A stretch of DNA of 64,000 nucleotides from Streptomyces hyderabadensis (GTDB lineage Bacteria; Actinomycetota; Actinomycetes; Streptomycetales; Streptomycetaceae). Shown in pieces: positions 1-11,354 of this stretch. The notes under the pieces were generated by a model. The model made no database searches. It had not been told where the DNA came from and was given only the letters and a program-made list of their open reading frames with translations. Where the stretch lies: NCBI RefSeq assembly GCF_020404845.1, contig NZ_JAIOJZ010000013.1:96399-160398 (forward strand), read 5' to 3'. The position numbers and the translations under genes were made by a program. How positions within the stretch are numbered: the first letter of the stretch is position 1; every line of letters starts with the position of its first letter.

Positions 1-1
1 C

Positions 2-2197
<2,196 letters not shown>

Positions 2198-2201
2198 CGG
2201 A

Positions 2202-2960
2202 CTACTTCACGTCGACGAAGTCGGAGACCGAGGTGACCGCCCCGGACGCCGAGTTGCCGGCGAAGACGTAGCGGTAGTAGCCGTCCGCGCCGGCCTTGAC
2301 CGTGGTGCTGAGCTTGCCCGCCGAGCTGGACTTGACGGTCTTCAGCACGGTGTACGCCTTCGCGCCCTTCTTCAGGTACTGGAGCTGCACCGGCTGGCCG
2401 GAGTAGGCCCCGTACTTGAGGGTCTCCCAGTTGGCCCGGCTCAGCTTGCCGGTGACCGTGATGGTCTTGCCCTTCTTCACCGGCTCCGGCGAGGCGTTGG
2501 TCGTCACGGCGGTGCCGCGCTGGAACTTGAAGGACCCGGCCTTGTCCTTCCAGATGTAGTCGCCGTCCTTGGCATCGATCCAGACGCCGACGTACCAGGT
2601 GCCGGCCATCGCGTTGCCGAGGTAGTCCGTCCGGGGGTCGATCTTCACCGAGGCCGTGCAGGTGGAGGTGGTCGCGCTGACCTTCTTGCAGCTCGGCTTG
2701 CCCGTCGACTCGTACCCGTACCCCGGGCCCTTCAGGTCGAAGGACTCGGCGCCCAGGATGCCGGAGCCGTCGGTGGCGGTCACGCTGACCGACAGGGTCT
2801 TGGCACTGCCGGTGCCGATGGCCACCTTGTTGTCGCCGTCCACGACGACCTTGGTGATGCGGATGTCGCCGCTCCCGCCGTCGGCCTGCGCGGCCGGGAC
2901 GGCGAGGGCGGTCAGGGCGAGGGCGCCGGTGGCGGCCGCCACCAGGACTCGTGTGCGCAT
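2202..2960 (-). CDS. Secreted Ig-like repeat protein, function unknown
   Basis: A 252-residue exported protein. It has a classic signal peptide (MRTRVLVAAATGALALTALA, cleavage likely after AQA). The body looks all-beta: an N-terminal region (about 30-150) with a Cys pair (KPSCKK, TSTCTA), then a C-terminal sandwich domain (about 160-252) with the GKTITVTGKL...YYRYVFAGN pattern that recurs in many Streptomyces secreted proteins. A good ribosome site (GGGGAACAC) precedes the ATG. It converges on the P-type ATPase with only 4 bp between stops. I see no catalytic motif; surface or matrix binding is a guess. Confidence 0.85.
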   Translation of the reverse strand: MRTRVLVAAATGALALTALAVPAAQADGGSGDIRITKVVVDGDNKVAIGTGSAKTLSVSVTATDGSGILGAESFDLKGPGYGYESTGKPSCKKVSATTSTCTASVKIDPRTDYLGNAMAGTWYVGVWIDAKDGDYIWKDKAGSFKFQRGTAVTTNASPEPVKKGKTITVTGKLSRANWETLKYGAYSGQPVQLQYLKKGAKAYTVLKTVKSSSAGKLSTTVKAGADGYYRYVFAGNSASGAVTSVSDFVDVK

Positions 2961-3130
2961 GTGTTCCCCACGTCAGGACAAGGGTCCCGGCGGTGGTCAC
3001 CGCGCCGGGACCCGGAGGGTCATGAGTCTGCTGACTCGCCTCATAGATCCACGACGCGGTGCGATGGTTGTACGGAACGTGGAGAAAATGTGCCCACGCC
3101 TTCACATTCGGTCGGTCCGGGCCGCACGGT

Positions 3131-6100
3131 TCAGTCGAACCAGCGGTCCCTCGCCAGTTCCTCCGTGCGGGACTCGTCCTCCAGCAGCGCTGCCACCTCG
3201 AAGCGGCGGGGCCACTGGCCCGCCGCCCAGGCGAGGCCGGCGGCCACGCCCTCCAGGGTCGCCGCGTGCAGCGCGCCGTCGTCGGTGAGGCGCCAGTCGA
3301 TCTCCACGCCGTCGACGACCAGTTCCTCGTGCTCCACGTACGAGTCCGGGGTGCGCGCCCCCAGCAGCACCCGCACCGGCTCCGGTACGGCGTGCTCGGC
3401 GCCCTCGGAGTCGACGCGGCCGGTGACCGACTCGCTCAGCCGCCGCACCTGGAACAGCTCGGCCAGTTCGGCGGCCCGGGCCGGGCGGACCGGCAGCAGC
3501 GGGACGCCGGAGGTGAAGGGCAGCAGGTCCGGCGAGTCGACCACGACCGCGTCGGCGGCGTCCACCACGCGGACCTCGCCGTCGACCACGGCCCGCACCT
3601 CGTCCGGCAGGGTGACCTGCTCGGGGTCGAGGTCGGCCAGCGCGCCGTACAGGGCGTGCAGTTGGGCGGCCGTGACCGGGCGGTCGGGGTCGGCGAGGCG
3701 GTCCAGGAGTTCGGCCGCGCCGCCGGGCTCGTCGAGGAGGGCGGCGACCGAGGTGCGCACCCCCAGCGCCCGCAGCACCTGCTCGTCCTCGAAGCCGGTC
3801 GCGTCGGCCTCCTCGTACAGGCCCCGCAGCAGCGGGTCGCCGCCCGCCGCGCGCAGGCCGGCCGGGCGGCGTCCGCCGAGCACCGGGTGCCCGCGCAGCC
3901 ACCACGCGGTGTACGGCCGTACGACCTCGTGGGTGCCGTCGGGCAGCAGGACGCGGACGGGCTGGACCAGGGCGTCGCGCAGCGGCGGCCGGGACAGCAG
4001 GGCGAGGGCCTCGGGCCAGTGGTCGTCGTCCACCAGGTCGAGGTCGCGCACGGCGACGATCTCGGTGGCGACCGGCGGGACGGGGCTGTCCGGGAAGCGG
4101 TCGAGGACGTCCTCGCTCCACACGTCCACGGCGTCGAGCAGCCCCGCGTCGTCGGGCTCGGCGAAGTCGCCCTCGCGGGGCTCCAGTTCGTCGGGGTCGA
4201 GGACGACGTCGGTGGCGCGGACGAGGGCGAAGGTGACCAGGACGCCGCAGGCGGCGAGCGGGTCCGGCCCCCACTTCTCGGCGACTTCCGCGTCCACGGC
4301 GGCGAGTTCGTCCTCGCGCATGACCCGGGCGAACGGACCGCCGGGGAAGACGAGTTCGCCGGCCGGGGAGAGTTCGCCGTCCTCGTCGGGCAGGGCGAGG
4401 GCGCCCAGCCAGGGCTCGTCCCCGGCATCGAGTCCGGCGTCGCGGACCAGGCCGAGGACGGTGTCCGCCAGTTCCTCGGCGTCGAGGGCGTCCTCCTCCC
4501 AGTTGGCGCCGCCCTCGTCGTCCAGGGAGGCGGCGACGGCGGCCCGCACCTGCGGGGTGGTGAGCACGGCGCGCGGGGTGGCCGGGAGGGCGCCGAGCTT
4601 CTCCAGGAGCGGGTGCGCGGCGTCCGGGTGGGCGACCTTGAGGCCGAGGCGGGTGAGGACCTCCGGGTCGAGGGAGGCGGCGTCCGGGGAGGGCAGCAGC
4701 ACCTGCCGGGGCCCGATGGTGGTCCGCCCGTCGGCCAGCGGCACCGGCAGCCCGGACAGCCGGTCGGGGTCGACCCCGGCGAGGCTGTCGTAGAGGCTGC
4801 GCCACCAGGCGGGGGCCTTCTCCAGGCCCGCCAGCCGGTCGACCGCGTCGGTCAGCGGCACCCGGGCCACGCCCAGCGTGCGCAGTTCGGCCCGGCGTTC
4901 CAGACCGGCGGGCAGCAGGGTCGGCAGCACCTCGGCCAGCACCCGCACGGTGTCGGCGCCCGCACCCTCCACCACCTCGGCGTCGCGCGGCCGCAGGGAC
5001 TGAGGCAGGTCGTCCTCCGCGTCCCGGCCCCCGGAGGGCAGGGCGGGCGGCAGGAACGAGGTGCGGGGCAGCCGGTCGAGGATCGCCTGCCGCAGCGCGC
5101 CGTCCAGTTCGCCCCGGCCCAGCGCGCCGGGCACCAGGTCGATGAGGCCGGCGGAGACCGGGCGCCAGTCGGCGAGCAGTCCGGCGTAGGCGTCGGCGGC
5201 CCGTTCCGTCAGGAAGTCGGTCAGCGGCCCCGGGGCGGTGTGCCGTCGGGTGGCGTCCAGCGGGAAGGACGCGATGAGCAGGGCGGGCACGCCGAGCGGC
5301 TCGTCACTGGGCGTGGGCGCGTGGACCACGGGGCTGGTGCGGGGGCGTTCGGGAGCACCGTCGGCGTCGACGGGCACCGCCCAGGTCACGGACCAGTGGG
5401 GGCGCAGCCGCTCCTCGACCGGCCGGTCGGCGAGCAGGTCGGGGGTGAGCGGGCCGTGCGCGGCGGCGGTGCGCCAGCGGGTGACGCCGTGGGCGGAGTC
5501 CTCCACCACGGTCAGGTCGTCCTCGGCCCGGCGCGCGAGGGTGCGCACCTGGTCCCCGGCCTCGATCACCACCTCCGCCAGTCCCGGCAGGGCGAGCAGC
5601 AGGGCGTCGTCCACCCCGTGCAGGAGCCGTTCGGCGAGGTCGGCGGCGGCCGTGTCGCGCAGCGGCAGGATGACGGCGGTGTCGTAGGGGGCGGGGGCGC
5701 TGCCCTCGGCGGGGAACGGCAGCCGCAGCAGCGGTACGTGACCGTCGCGCCGCCGGATCTCGTCACCCAGGCCGGGGCTGTGCCGGGCGGTGTCGACGGC
5801 CAGGTCGCGGGCCTCGGCCAGGGACCAGCGCACCCCGCCGTGCCGGCCGACGACGGCGGGCTCGTCGGTGACGGCCAGGACGGCGGCGAAGCCGACCCCG
5901 AACCGGCCGACCGAGCCGTCCGCCGCGTCCCGCTTCGCGGAGGCACGCAGGGTGGACAGCGACTCGACGCCGGTCGCGTCGAGCGGGGCGCCGGTGTTGG
6001 CGGCGACGAGGACGCCGTCGCGCAGGGTGAGCCGGAGGCGGCCGGGCACACCGGCCCGGGCGGCGGCGTCGGCGGCGTTCTGCGCCAGCTCGACGACCAG

Positions 6101-6259
6101 CCGGTCGCGGTAGCCGCCGAGGACGAGGTCCTCCTCCGCGTTGGCGTCCTCACGGAACCGGGCCGGGCTCGTCGCCCAGGCGTCCAGCACCCCGCGCCGC
6201 AGACGCGCCGTCCCGAACGGGTCCGCGCCTTCGTCGGCAGGCCGTACGAACATGCTCAC
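3131..6259 (-). CDS. Large sacsin/Hsp90-type ATP-binding protein
   Basis: About 1042 residues. The N-terminal 200 residues carry a GHKL ATPase fold: the N-box ELAQNAADAA (about 58-67), and the G-box GRFGVGFAAVL (about 118-128) with a preceding STLRASAKRD lid. This arrangement is that of sacsin-repeat and Hsp90-like ATPases. The remaining 800 residues are acidic, have no motif I recognise and may act as a scaffold or client-binding region. The start is taken as GTG at 6259 because AGGAG lies 7 nt upstream; the ATG two codons further in is the alternative. It stands alone between a secreted protein and DUF3027. A chaperone role is inferred from the fold only. Confidence 0.8.
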   Translation of the reverse strand: MSMFVRPADEGADPFGTARLRRGVLDAWATSPARFREDANAEEDLVLGGYRDRLVVELAQNAADAAARAGVPGRLRLTLRDGVLVAANTGAPLDATGVESLSTLRASAKRDAADGSVGRFGVGFAAVLAVTDEPAVVGRHGGVRWSLAEARDLAVDTARHSPGLGDEIRRRDGHVPLLRLPFPAEGSAPAPYDTAVILPLRDTAAADLAERLLHGVDDALLLALPGLAEVVIEAGDQVRTLARRAEDDLTVVEDSAHGVTRWRTAAAHGPLTPDLLADRPVEERLRPHWSVTWAVPVDADGAPERPRTSPVVHAPTPSDEPLGVPALLIASFPLDATRRHTAPGPLTDFLTERAADAYAGLLADWRPVSAGLIDLVPGALGRGELDGALRQAILDRLPRTSFLPPALPSGGRDAEDDLPQSLRPRDAEVVEGAGADTVRVLAEVLPTLLPAGLERRAELRTLGVARVPLTDAVDRLAGLEKAPAWWRSLYDSLAGVDPDRLSGLPVPLADGRTTIGPRQVLLPSPDAASLDPEVLTRLGLKVAHPDAAHPLLEKLGALPATPRAVLTTPQVRAAVAASLDDEGGANWEEDALDAEELADTVLGLVRDAGLDAGDEPWLGALALPDEDGELSPAGELVFPGGPFARVMREDELAAVDAEVAEKWGPDPLAACGVLVTFALVRATDVVLDPDELEPREGDFAEPDDAGLLDAVDVWSEDVLDRFPDSPVPPVATEIVAVRDLDLVDDDHWPEALALLSRPPLRDALVQPVRVLLPDGTHEVVRPYTAWWLRGHPVLGGRRPAGLRAAGGDPLLRGLYEEADATGFEDEQVLRALGVRTSVAALLDEPGGAAELLDRLADPDRPVTAAQLHALYGALADLDPEQVTLPDEVRAVVDGEVRVVDAADAVVVDSPDLLPFTSGVPLLPVRPARAAELAELFQVRRLSESVTGRVDSEGAEHAVPEPVRVLLGARTPDSYVEHEELVVDGVEIDWRLTDDGALHAATLEGVAAGLAWAAGQWPRRFEVAALLEDESRTEELARDRWFD

Positions 6260-6347
6260 GGTGACTCTCCTCATCGACGGACCACGAAGGTACCGCCCCG
6301 GCCGCCGGCGCACTCACGACACCGACCGGCATCACCCGGCCCCGGCC

Positions 6348-6468
6348 GGCATCATCCAGCCCGTCCCATGCTGTGTGGCCCGGGTCGGCATCACCCAGCC
6401 CGTCCGGCGTTTGAGGACGAGGCCGTCAAGGCCGAAGGGGGGTCCGGGGGCGCAGCCCCCGGGGACGC
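6348..6468. repeat. Streptomyces intergenic repeat, degenerate tandem copy, ending in a GC-rich hairpin
   Basis: The block CCGGCGTTTGAGGACGAGG...GGGGGCGCAGCCCCC is, from memory, a dispersed element found between genes all over Streptomyces chromosomes. Just upstream a second, degenerate copy of its left edge (CGGCATCATCCAGCCCGTCC against CGGCATCACCCAGCCCGTCC) shows partial duplication. It fills the gap between the sacsin-like gene and DUF3027. Confidence 0.6.
6444..6462 (-). terminator. Hairpin downstream of the DUF3027 gene
   Basis: CCGGGGGC-GCA-GCCCCCGG, an 8-bp perfect GC stem inside the dispersed repeat, 45 bp past the DUF3027 stop. There is no T-run, as is usual in Streptomyces. Confidence 0.45.
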
Positions 6469-6507
6469 GAGCCACGACGCACCCGCACCCGACAACGCAC
6501 CCGCGCC

Positions 6508-7434
6508 CTACGAATGCCCCAGCTCCGCCGAGGCCTGGTCCTCGGCCACCGGCACCGACCCGGAATCCGCGGCCGGCCGCAGCGGAAACGGATCCACCCG
6601 CGTCTCGTCGATCACCGGCGGAGCCACCCGCGGCGGCTTCGGCATGACCGCGGCCTCGGAGTGCCCGCCGCACCCGTAGGCCAGCGACACGACGTGCCCG
6701 TCGGCCGGGGAGAACTCGTTGGCGCACACCCCGAAGGCCTGCCCCAGCGAGCCGCCGATCCGGGCGAGGAAGCCGCAGCTGACGCAGGAGGCCGGGGCCG
6801 CCTGGGCCATCGCGGTCTTGGGGCCGTAGCCCTCCTCCCAGCGGTCGGCGGCGACGTGCAGCCCGTACCGGGAGAGCACCCGGGTGCGGCGCAGGCCCAG
6901 CTCCTCGGCGACCGCCGAGATCGTGCCGCGGGCCGGGACGGTGGACAGCTCGGCCGGCGGCCCGGAGGTCACCTCGGCGTCCTCGGCCTCGACCAGGTCG
7001 GCCATCTCGTGGGAGACGGCGGAGTTCGGCGGCGGCTCGTCCTCGCCGGTCCAGCCGGGCTCCAGGCGCAGGTCCTCCGCGTCGGTGGGCAGCAGGTCGC
7101 CGGGGCCCATGTCGCCGGGCCGCAGCCGCTCGCTCCACGGCACCCACTCGGGGGCGAGCAGCGCGTCGGGGCCGGGCAGCAGCACCGCCTCGTCCACCGT
7201 GACGATCTTGGCGCGGGAGGCGCGGGCCACCGTCACGGCCCAGCGCCAGCCCCGGTAGCCCATCTCCTTGCAGGCGAAGTAGTGCGTGACGACCCGGTCG
7301 CCCTCCGACACCATGCCCTCGTGCTCGCCGACGACGCCGGGGGCGGCGGCCTCCTCGGCTGCGCCCCGGGCGAGGTCGACGGCCTCGGCGCACAGGCGGT
7401 CAGGGGTGCGGCTTCGCGTTGTCGCTGCGCTCAC
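6508..7434 (-). CDS. DUF3027 domain protein
   Basis: 308 residues, soluble. The protein matches the actinobacterial DUF3027 pattern: an N-terminal part with HYFACKEMGYRGWRWAVTVAR, a central acidic linker, a helix-turn-like stretch ISAVAEELGLRRTRVLSRYGL (about 175-195), and a Cys pair CVSCGF (about 222-227) with later CANEF and YGCGGHSEA. Function is unknown; the cysteines could bind metal. The start is GTG with GAGAGAAG upstream. It is divergent from the MFS gene. From memory, mycobacteria also keep DUF3027, an MFS protein and a cold-shock gene close together, so the neighbourhood is old. Confidence 0.8.
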   Translation of the reverse strand: MSAATTRSRTPDRLCAEAVDLARGAAEEAAAPGVVGEHEGMVSEGDRVVTHYFACKEMGYRGWRWAVTVARASRAKIVTVDEAVLLPGPDALLAPEWVPWSERLRPGDMGPGDLLPTDAEDLRLEPGWTGEDEPPPNSAVSHEMADLVEAEDAEVTSGPPAELSTVPARGTISAVAEELGLRRTRVLSRYGLHVAADRWEEGYGPKTAMAQAAPASCVSCGFLARIGGSLGQAFGVCANEFSPADGHVVSLAYGCGGHSEAAVMPKPPRVAPPVIDETRVDPFPLRPAADSGSVPVAEDQASAELGHS

Positions 7435-7779
7435 AGGTATCGCTTCTCTCCATACGCCGTCTCACGAGTGCGCCGCTGCCTGCGAGGGGGCGGACGGAGC
7501 GGACCTGTGGACCGCGTCGACGTCCGCGCCCGATCGCGCTCGGGCGCACCTACGTCATCCATTCTGCGGGATGGCCGTACGGCGCGCGGCCGAGAACGTT
7601 CGCCACGGCGCGCTACGCACGCTACCTGTTCATGTGCCCTGGGCCTACACCGACGGGAGTTTCGGCGGGGTACGGTCCGGCGCACCCGGGGGGTGCCGGC
7701 GCCCGGGTCACTCGACCCGATCACCGCCATACGTGCCGTATCGACGCTACAGCGGCCGCCGACGGGGCACTATGACGGG
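7435..7779. other. Divergent intergenic region between DUF3027 and MFS genes
   Basis: A 345-bp gap holding the start regions of both divergent genes. I find no convincing small gene, long inverted repeat or strong promoter hexamer pair. Confidence 0.5.
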
Positions 7780-9171
7780 GTGGCAGCCGCACGGACGGAG
7801 TTCAAGCGCGGGAGCCGGCGGCGCGGAGCCGGCTCCCGGTTCCGTGCGGTCGGCCGGGCGCTGCGCCTGCCGGTGACCGGTACCGCGCGCCGCATCCGGC
7901 GGGCCACGCACGCGCACGGCGCCGGCGAGTCGGGCCTCGGCAAGCTGATCGAGCTGCACGGGGTGAACGGCGCGGGTGATGTGATGATCACCGTCGCGCT
8001 GGCCTCCACCGTCTTCTTCTCCGTCCCCACCGACGAGGCGCGCGGGCGGGTCGCGCTGTACCTGGCCATCACGATGGCGCCGTTCACGCTCCTCGCGCCG
8101 GTGATCGGGCCGCTCCTGGACCGGCTGCCGCACGGCCGCCGCGCGGCGATGGCGACCGCGATGGGCGCCCGCGCGGTGCTCGCGCTGGTGCTGTCCGGCG
8201 CGGTGGTCACCGGCGGCATCGAGCTGTACCCGGCCGCGCTGGGCGTGCTGGTCGCCTCGAAGGCGTACGGGGTGGTCAGGAGCGCGGTGGTGCCGCGGCT
8301 GCTGCCGCCCCGGGTCTCCCTGGTGAAGGCGAACTCGCGGGTCACGCTGTGCGGGCTGCTGGCCACCGGCGTGGCCGCGCCGATCGGCGCCGGGCTGCAG
8401 CAGGTGGGGCCGCGCTGGCCGCTGTACGGCGCCTTCGTGATCTTCGTGGCGGGCACCGTGCTGTCGTTCACGCTGCCGCGGAAGGTGGACTCGGCACGTG
8501 GCGAGGGCCGGGCGCTGCTCGCCGCGGACGAGGAGCACCTGCCCGGTCCGCTGCGGAAGCGGGGCAAGCGTCCCGGGCTGCGCACGGTCGGCCCGGCGGT
8601 GACGCACGCGCTGGCCGCCAACGCCGCCATCCGCTGTCTGACCGGCTTCCTGATCTTCTTCCTGGCGTTCCTGCTGCGGGTGCACCCGATGACCGGCCAG
8701 AGCGCGGCGGTGTCGCTGGGGATCGTGGGCGTCGCGGCCGGTGCGGGCAACGCGCTGGGCACGGCGGTCGGGGCGTGGCTGCGGTCCCGGGCGCCGGAGG
8801 TCATCATCGTGACGGTGGTGGCGACGGTGCTGGGCGCGGCGGTGGTCGCCACGGTGTTCTTCAGCGCCTTCCTGGTGGCGTGCCTGGCGGCGGTCGCCGG
8901 GTTCGCGCAGGCGCTGGCCAAGCTGTCCCTGGACGCGCTGATCCAGCGGGACGTGCCGGAGCAGGTGCGCACGTCGGCGTTCGCGCGCTCGGAGACGCTG
9001 CTCCAGGTGTCCTGGGTGCTGGGCGGCGCGGTCGGCATCGTGCTGCCGCTCAACGGCACGCTGGGCCTGTCGGTGGCCGCCGCGATCATCGCCGCCGGGT
9101 GGCTGACGACCGTACGGGGTCTGCTCGACTCGGCCCGGCACGGGGGGCGGACTCGGCCGAGGGTGGCGTGA
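7780..9171 (+). CDS. MFS transporter
   Basis: About 463 residues with a long basic N-terminal tail (RTEFKRGSRRRG...) before the first membrane segment, then about 12 hydrophobic segments split by a central charged loop near DSARGEGRALLAADEEHLPGP. The loop between the second and third segments, DRLPHGRRAAM, is the MFS motif A position. Substrate unknown. The start chosen is GTG 7780, where the family-like N-terminus begins; there is no good ribosome site, so it is uncertain. It sits in a conserved actinobacterial block with DUF3027 and DUF2771. Confidence 0.85.
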   Translation: MAAARTEFKRGSRRRGAGSRFRAVGRALRLPVTGTARRIRRATHAHGAGESGLGKLIELHGVNGAGDVMITVALASTVFFSVPTDEARGRVALYLAITMAPFTLLAPVIGPLLDRLPHGRRAAMATAMGARAVLALVLSGAVVTGGIELYPAALGVLVASKAYGVVRSAVVPRLLPPRVSLVKANSRVTLCGLLATGVAAPIGAGLQQVGPRWPLYGAFVIFVAGTVLSFTLPRKVDSARGEGRALLAADEEHLPGPLRKRGKRPGLRTVGPAVTHALAANAAIRCLTGFLIFFLAFLLRVHPMTGQSAAVSLGIVGVAAGAGNALGTAVGAWLRSRAPEVIIVTVVATVLGAAVVATVFFSAFLVACLAAVAGFAQALAKLSLDALIQRDVPEQVRTSAFARSETLLQVSWVLGGAVGIVLPLNGTLGLSVAAAIIAAGWLTTVRGLLDSARHGGRTRPRVA

Positions 9172-9217
9172 CCACGCCACGCCGTACCCAGGTGGGGGGC
9201 GGGACAGGAGCGCCGTA

Positions 9218-9223
9218 TAGCCT
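9218..9223 (+). promoter_or_regulatory. -10 box of a leaderless promoter (DUF2771 gene)
   Basis: TAGCCT lies 6 nt before the ATG at 9230, so transcription should begin at or next to the A of ATG. The only purine-rich stretch (AGGAG) is 19 nt away, too far for a ribosome site. Confidence 0.5.
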
Positions 9224-9229
9224 TCCGCC

Positions 9230-9739
9230 ATGACCACGTTGCCCCGCGGCACCGCCGCTCTCGGACACCGCGTTGTGCGACGCCGCCGCGCCGTCGCCGC
9301 CGCAGGCGCCGTGTCCGCCGGACTTCTCCTGCTGTCCGCCTGTGACGAGCCGACCCCGATCGCGACGATCACGGTCGGCAGTGACTCGGTCAGCTCCGAG
9401 GCCACCTGCGGCGGGGAGGGCAAGACCCTTTCGGCCGAAGAGATCGACAAGTGCCTGCAGGACAAGGACGCGAAGACCATCACGGTCGACCAGGACGAGA
9501 CCGTGCGGTTCGGTGTCGACCCGGACGTCGCCGACAAGCACTGGACGATCCTGATGAACGGTCAGCAGCTGGTCGAGGACAGCGACAAGACCTACCGCAC
9601 CGTGCCGGGCAGCGTCTTCTTCAACGCGCAGTACGGCGCCCAGGGCAACTCGACGAACGTCGCCGTCGCGGCCCGTGACGGCAAGGACGACAGCCAGAAC
9701 ATCACCGGTGTGTGGGTCTTCAAGCTGAAGAAGGACTGA
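9230..9739 (+). CDS. DUF2771 lipoprotein
   Basis: 169 residues. A basic N-terminus, a hydrophobic core and the lipobox LLSAC give a lipidated Cys at 38, so the mature protein is anchored outside the membrane. The mature part has the DUF2771 features: a Cys pair (ATCGGEG, DKCLQD) and a beta-rich tail ending in VWVFKLKKD. No enzyme motif. It lies 58 bp after the MFS gene and 15 bp before mqnB, and probably has its own leaderless promoter. Confidence 0.85.
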   Translation: MTTLPRGTAALGHRVVRRRRAVAAAGAVSAGLLLLSACDEPTPIATITVGSDSVSSEATCGGEGKTLSAEEIDKCLQDKDAKTITVDQDETVRFGVDPDVADKHWTILMNGQQLVEDSDKTYRTVPGSVFFNAQYGAQGNSTNVAVAARDGKDDSQNITGVWVFKLKKD

Positions 9740-9754
9740 CCGCCCACGTCCTCC

Positions 9755-10471
9755 GTGCACCTCCTCGTGGCCACCGCGGTCCCCGTCGAACGGGACGCGG
9801 TGGCTCGGGCGTTCCCGGCGCCGGGCGCCGAGGTGTCCCGCCCGGGCATCGCCCTGCACCGGCTGCCGGACGGCTGGGACCTGCTGGCCGCCGGGGTCGG
9901 CCCGGCCCTCGCCGCCGCCTCCACCGCCGCCGCGCTGACCGCCGCGGCCCTCGACGGCACGCCCTACGACCTGGTCGTCTCGGCCGGCATCGGCGGCGGC
10001 TTCCTGCCGGACGCGCCCGTCGGCTCGCTCGTGGTCGCCGACGCGATCACCGCGGCCGACCTGGGCGCCGAGACCGCCGACGGCTTCCTGCCGGTCACCG
10101 ACCTCGGCTTCGGCACCGTCACCCACCACCCGCCGGCCCCTCTGGTCCGCGCCGTCGCCGAGGCCACCGGGGCCCGGCCCGGCACCGTCCTGACCGGGTC
10201 CACCGTCACCGGCACCGCGGCCCGCGCCGCGCTGCTGCGCGAGCGCCATCCGGACGCCCTGGCGGAGGCGATGGAGGGCTTCGGCGTCGCGGAGGCCGCC
10301 GCCGCGCACGGGGTGCCGGTGCTCGAACTGCGCGCGGTCTCCAACCCGGTCGGACCACGCGACCGGGCCGCCTGGCGCATCGGCGAGGCCCTGACGGCAC
10401 TGACGGACGCCTTCGGGAAGCTCGCCCCCGCCCTCACGAGTTGGAACCCACATGAGCGACATGACCGCTGA
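9755..10471 (+). CDS. mqnB: Futalosine hydrolase
   Basis: 238 residues. It hydrolyses futalosine to dehypoxanthine futalosine and hypoxanthine in the futalosine route to menaquinone, in the cytosol. The sequence is of the nucleoside phosphorylase/MTAN fold: LLVATAVPVERDAV at the start, GIGGGFLPDAPVGSLVVAD in the middle, and the EAMEGFGVAEAAAAHGVPVLELRAVSN block that carries the nucleoside-binding Glu and the purine-binding region. The start is GTG. The 3' end overlaps mqnD by 20 bp, which indicates translational coupling and fits the shared pathway. Confidence 0.92.
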   Translation: MHLLVATAVPVERDAVARAFPAPGAEVSRPGIALHRLPDGWDLLAAGVGPALAAASTAAALTAAALDGTPYDLVVSAGIGGGFLPDAPVGSLVVADAITAADLGAETADGFLPVTDLGFGTVTHHPPAPLVRAVAEATGARPGTVLTGSTVTGTAARAALLRERHPDALAEAMEGFGVAEAAAAHGVPVLELRAVSNPVGPRDRAAWRIGEALTALTDAFGKLAPALTSWNPHERHDR

Positions 10472-11336
10472 CACCCCTGAGACGCCCGCAGCCCCCGAGA
10501 CCCTGCGCATCGCGTACTCCCCCTGCCCCAACGACACCTTCGTCTTCGACGCCCTGGCGCACGGCCGCGTCCCCGGCGCCCCCGCCCTCGACGTGACCTT
10601 CGCAGACATCGACGTCACCAACGGGATGGCCGAGCGCGGCGAGTTCGACGTGCTGAAGGTGTCGTACGCCGTGCTGCCGTACGTCCTCGACGACTGGGCC
10701 CTGCTGCCCTGCGGCGGCGCGCTGGGCCGGGGCTGCGGGCCGCTGGTGCTGACCCGGGAGGCGGACGCCGATCTGAGCGGCCGCACGGTCGCGGTGCCCA
10801 GCGAGACCTCCACCGCCTACCTGCTCTTCCGCCTGTGGGCCGCGGACACCGTGCCCGGCGGGGTCGGGGAGATCGTGGTGATGCCCTTCCACGAGATCAT
10901 GCCGGCCGTGCGGGACGGGAAGGTCGACGCGGGCCTGGTGATCCACGAGGCCCGCTTCACGTACCAGAACTACGGGCTGCACAAGCTCGCCGACATGGGC
11001 GAGCACTGGGAGCACACCACCGGGCTGCCGATCCCGCTCGGCGCGATCATCGCGAAGCGGTCGCTGGGCGGGCCGGCGCTGACCCGGCTCGCGGACGCGG
11101 TGCGCGCCTCGGTCCGCGCGGCCTGGGACGACCCGAAGGTGTCCCGGCCGTACGTCATGGAGCACGCGCAGGAGATGGACCCGGCCGTCGCCGACCAGCA
11201 CATCGGGCTGTACGTCAACGAGTTCACCGCCGACCTCGGCGAGGACGGCTACGCGGCGATCCGGGGCCTGCTGACCCGCGCGGCGGCCGAGGGACTCGTA
11301 CCGGCCCTCGGCCCGGACGCGCTGGCGTTCCCGTAG
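10452..11336 (+). CDS. mqnD: 1,4-dihydroxy-6-naphthoate synthase
   Basis: 294 residues. It converts cyclic dehypoxanthine futalosine to 1,4-dihydroxy-6-naphthoate, a late step in futalosine-dependent menaquinone synthesis. The hallmark SPCPNDTFVFDAL follows the N-terminal extension; PSETSTAYLLFRLW and the basic-site region VIHEARFTYQNYGL (catalytic His) are present. The fold resembles periplasmic binding proteins but there is no signal peptide. It overlaps mqnB by 20 bp. The remaining mqn genes are not in this window. Confidence 0.95.
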   Translation: MSDMTADTPETPAAPETLRIAYSPCPNDTFVFDALAHGRVPGAPALDVTFADIDVTNGMAERGEFDVLKVSYAVLPYVLDDWALLPCGGALGRGCGPLVLTREADADLSGRTVAVPSETSTAYLLFRLWAADTVPGGVGEIVVMPFHEIMPAVRDGKVDAGLVIHEARFTYQNYGLHKLADMGEHWEHTTGLPIPLGAIIAKRSLGGPALTRLADAVRASVRAAWDDPKVSRPYVMEHAQEMDPAVADQHIGLYVNEFTADLGEDGYAAIRGLLTRAAAEGLVPALGPDALAFP

Positions 11337-11354
11337 GACGGCCGGGCGAGGCGA

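Noticed and set aside
7772..7876. ATG at 7772 as start of the MFS gene
   Set aside because: It is in a different frame from the membrane-spanning protein; only GTG 7780 joins the right frame.
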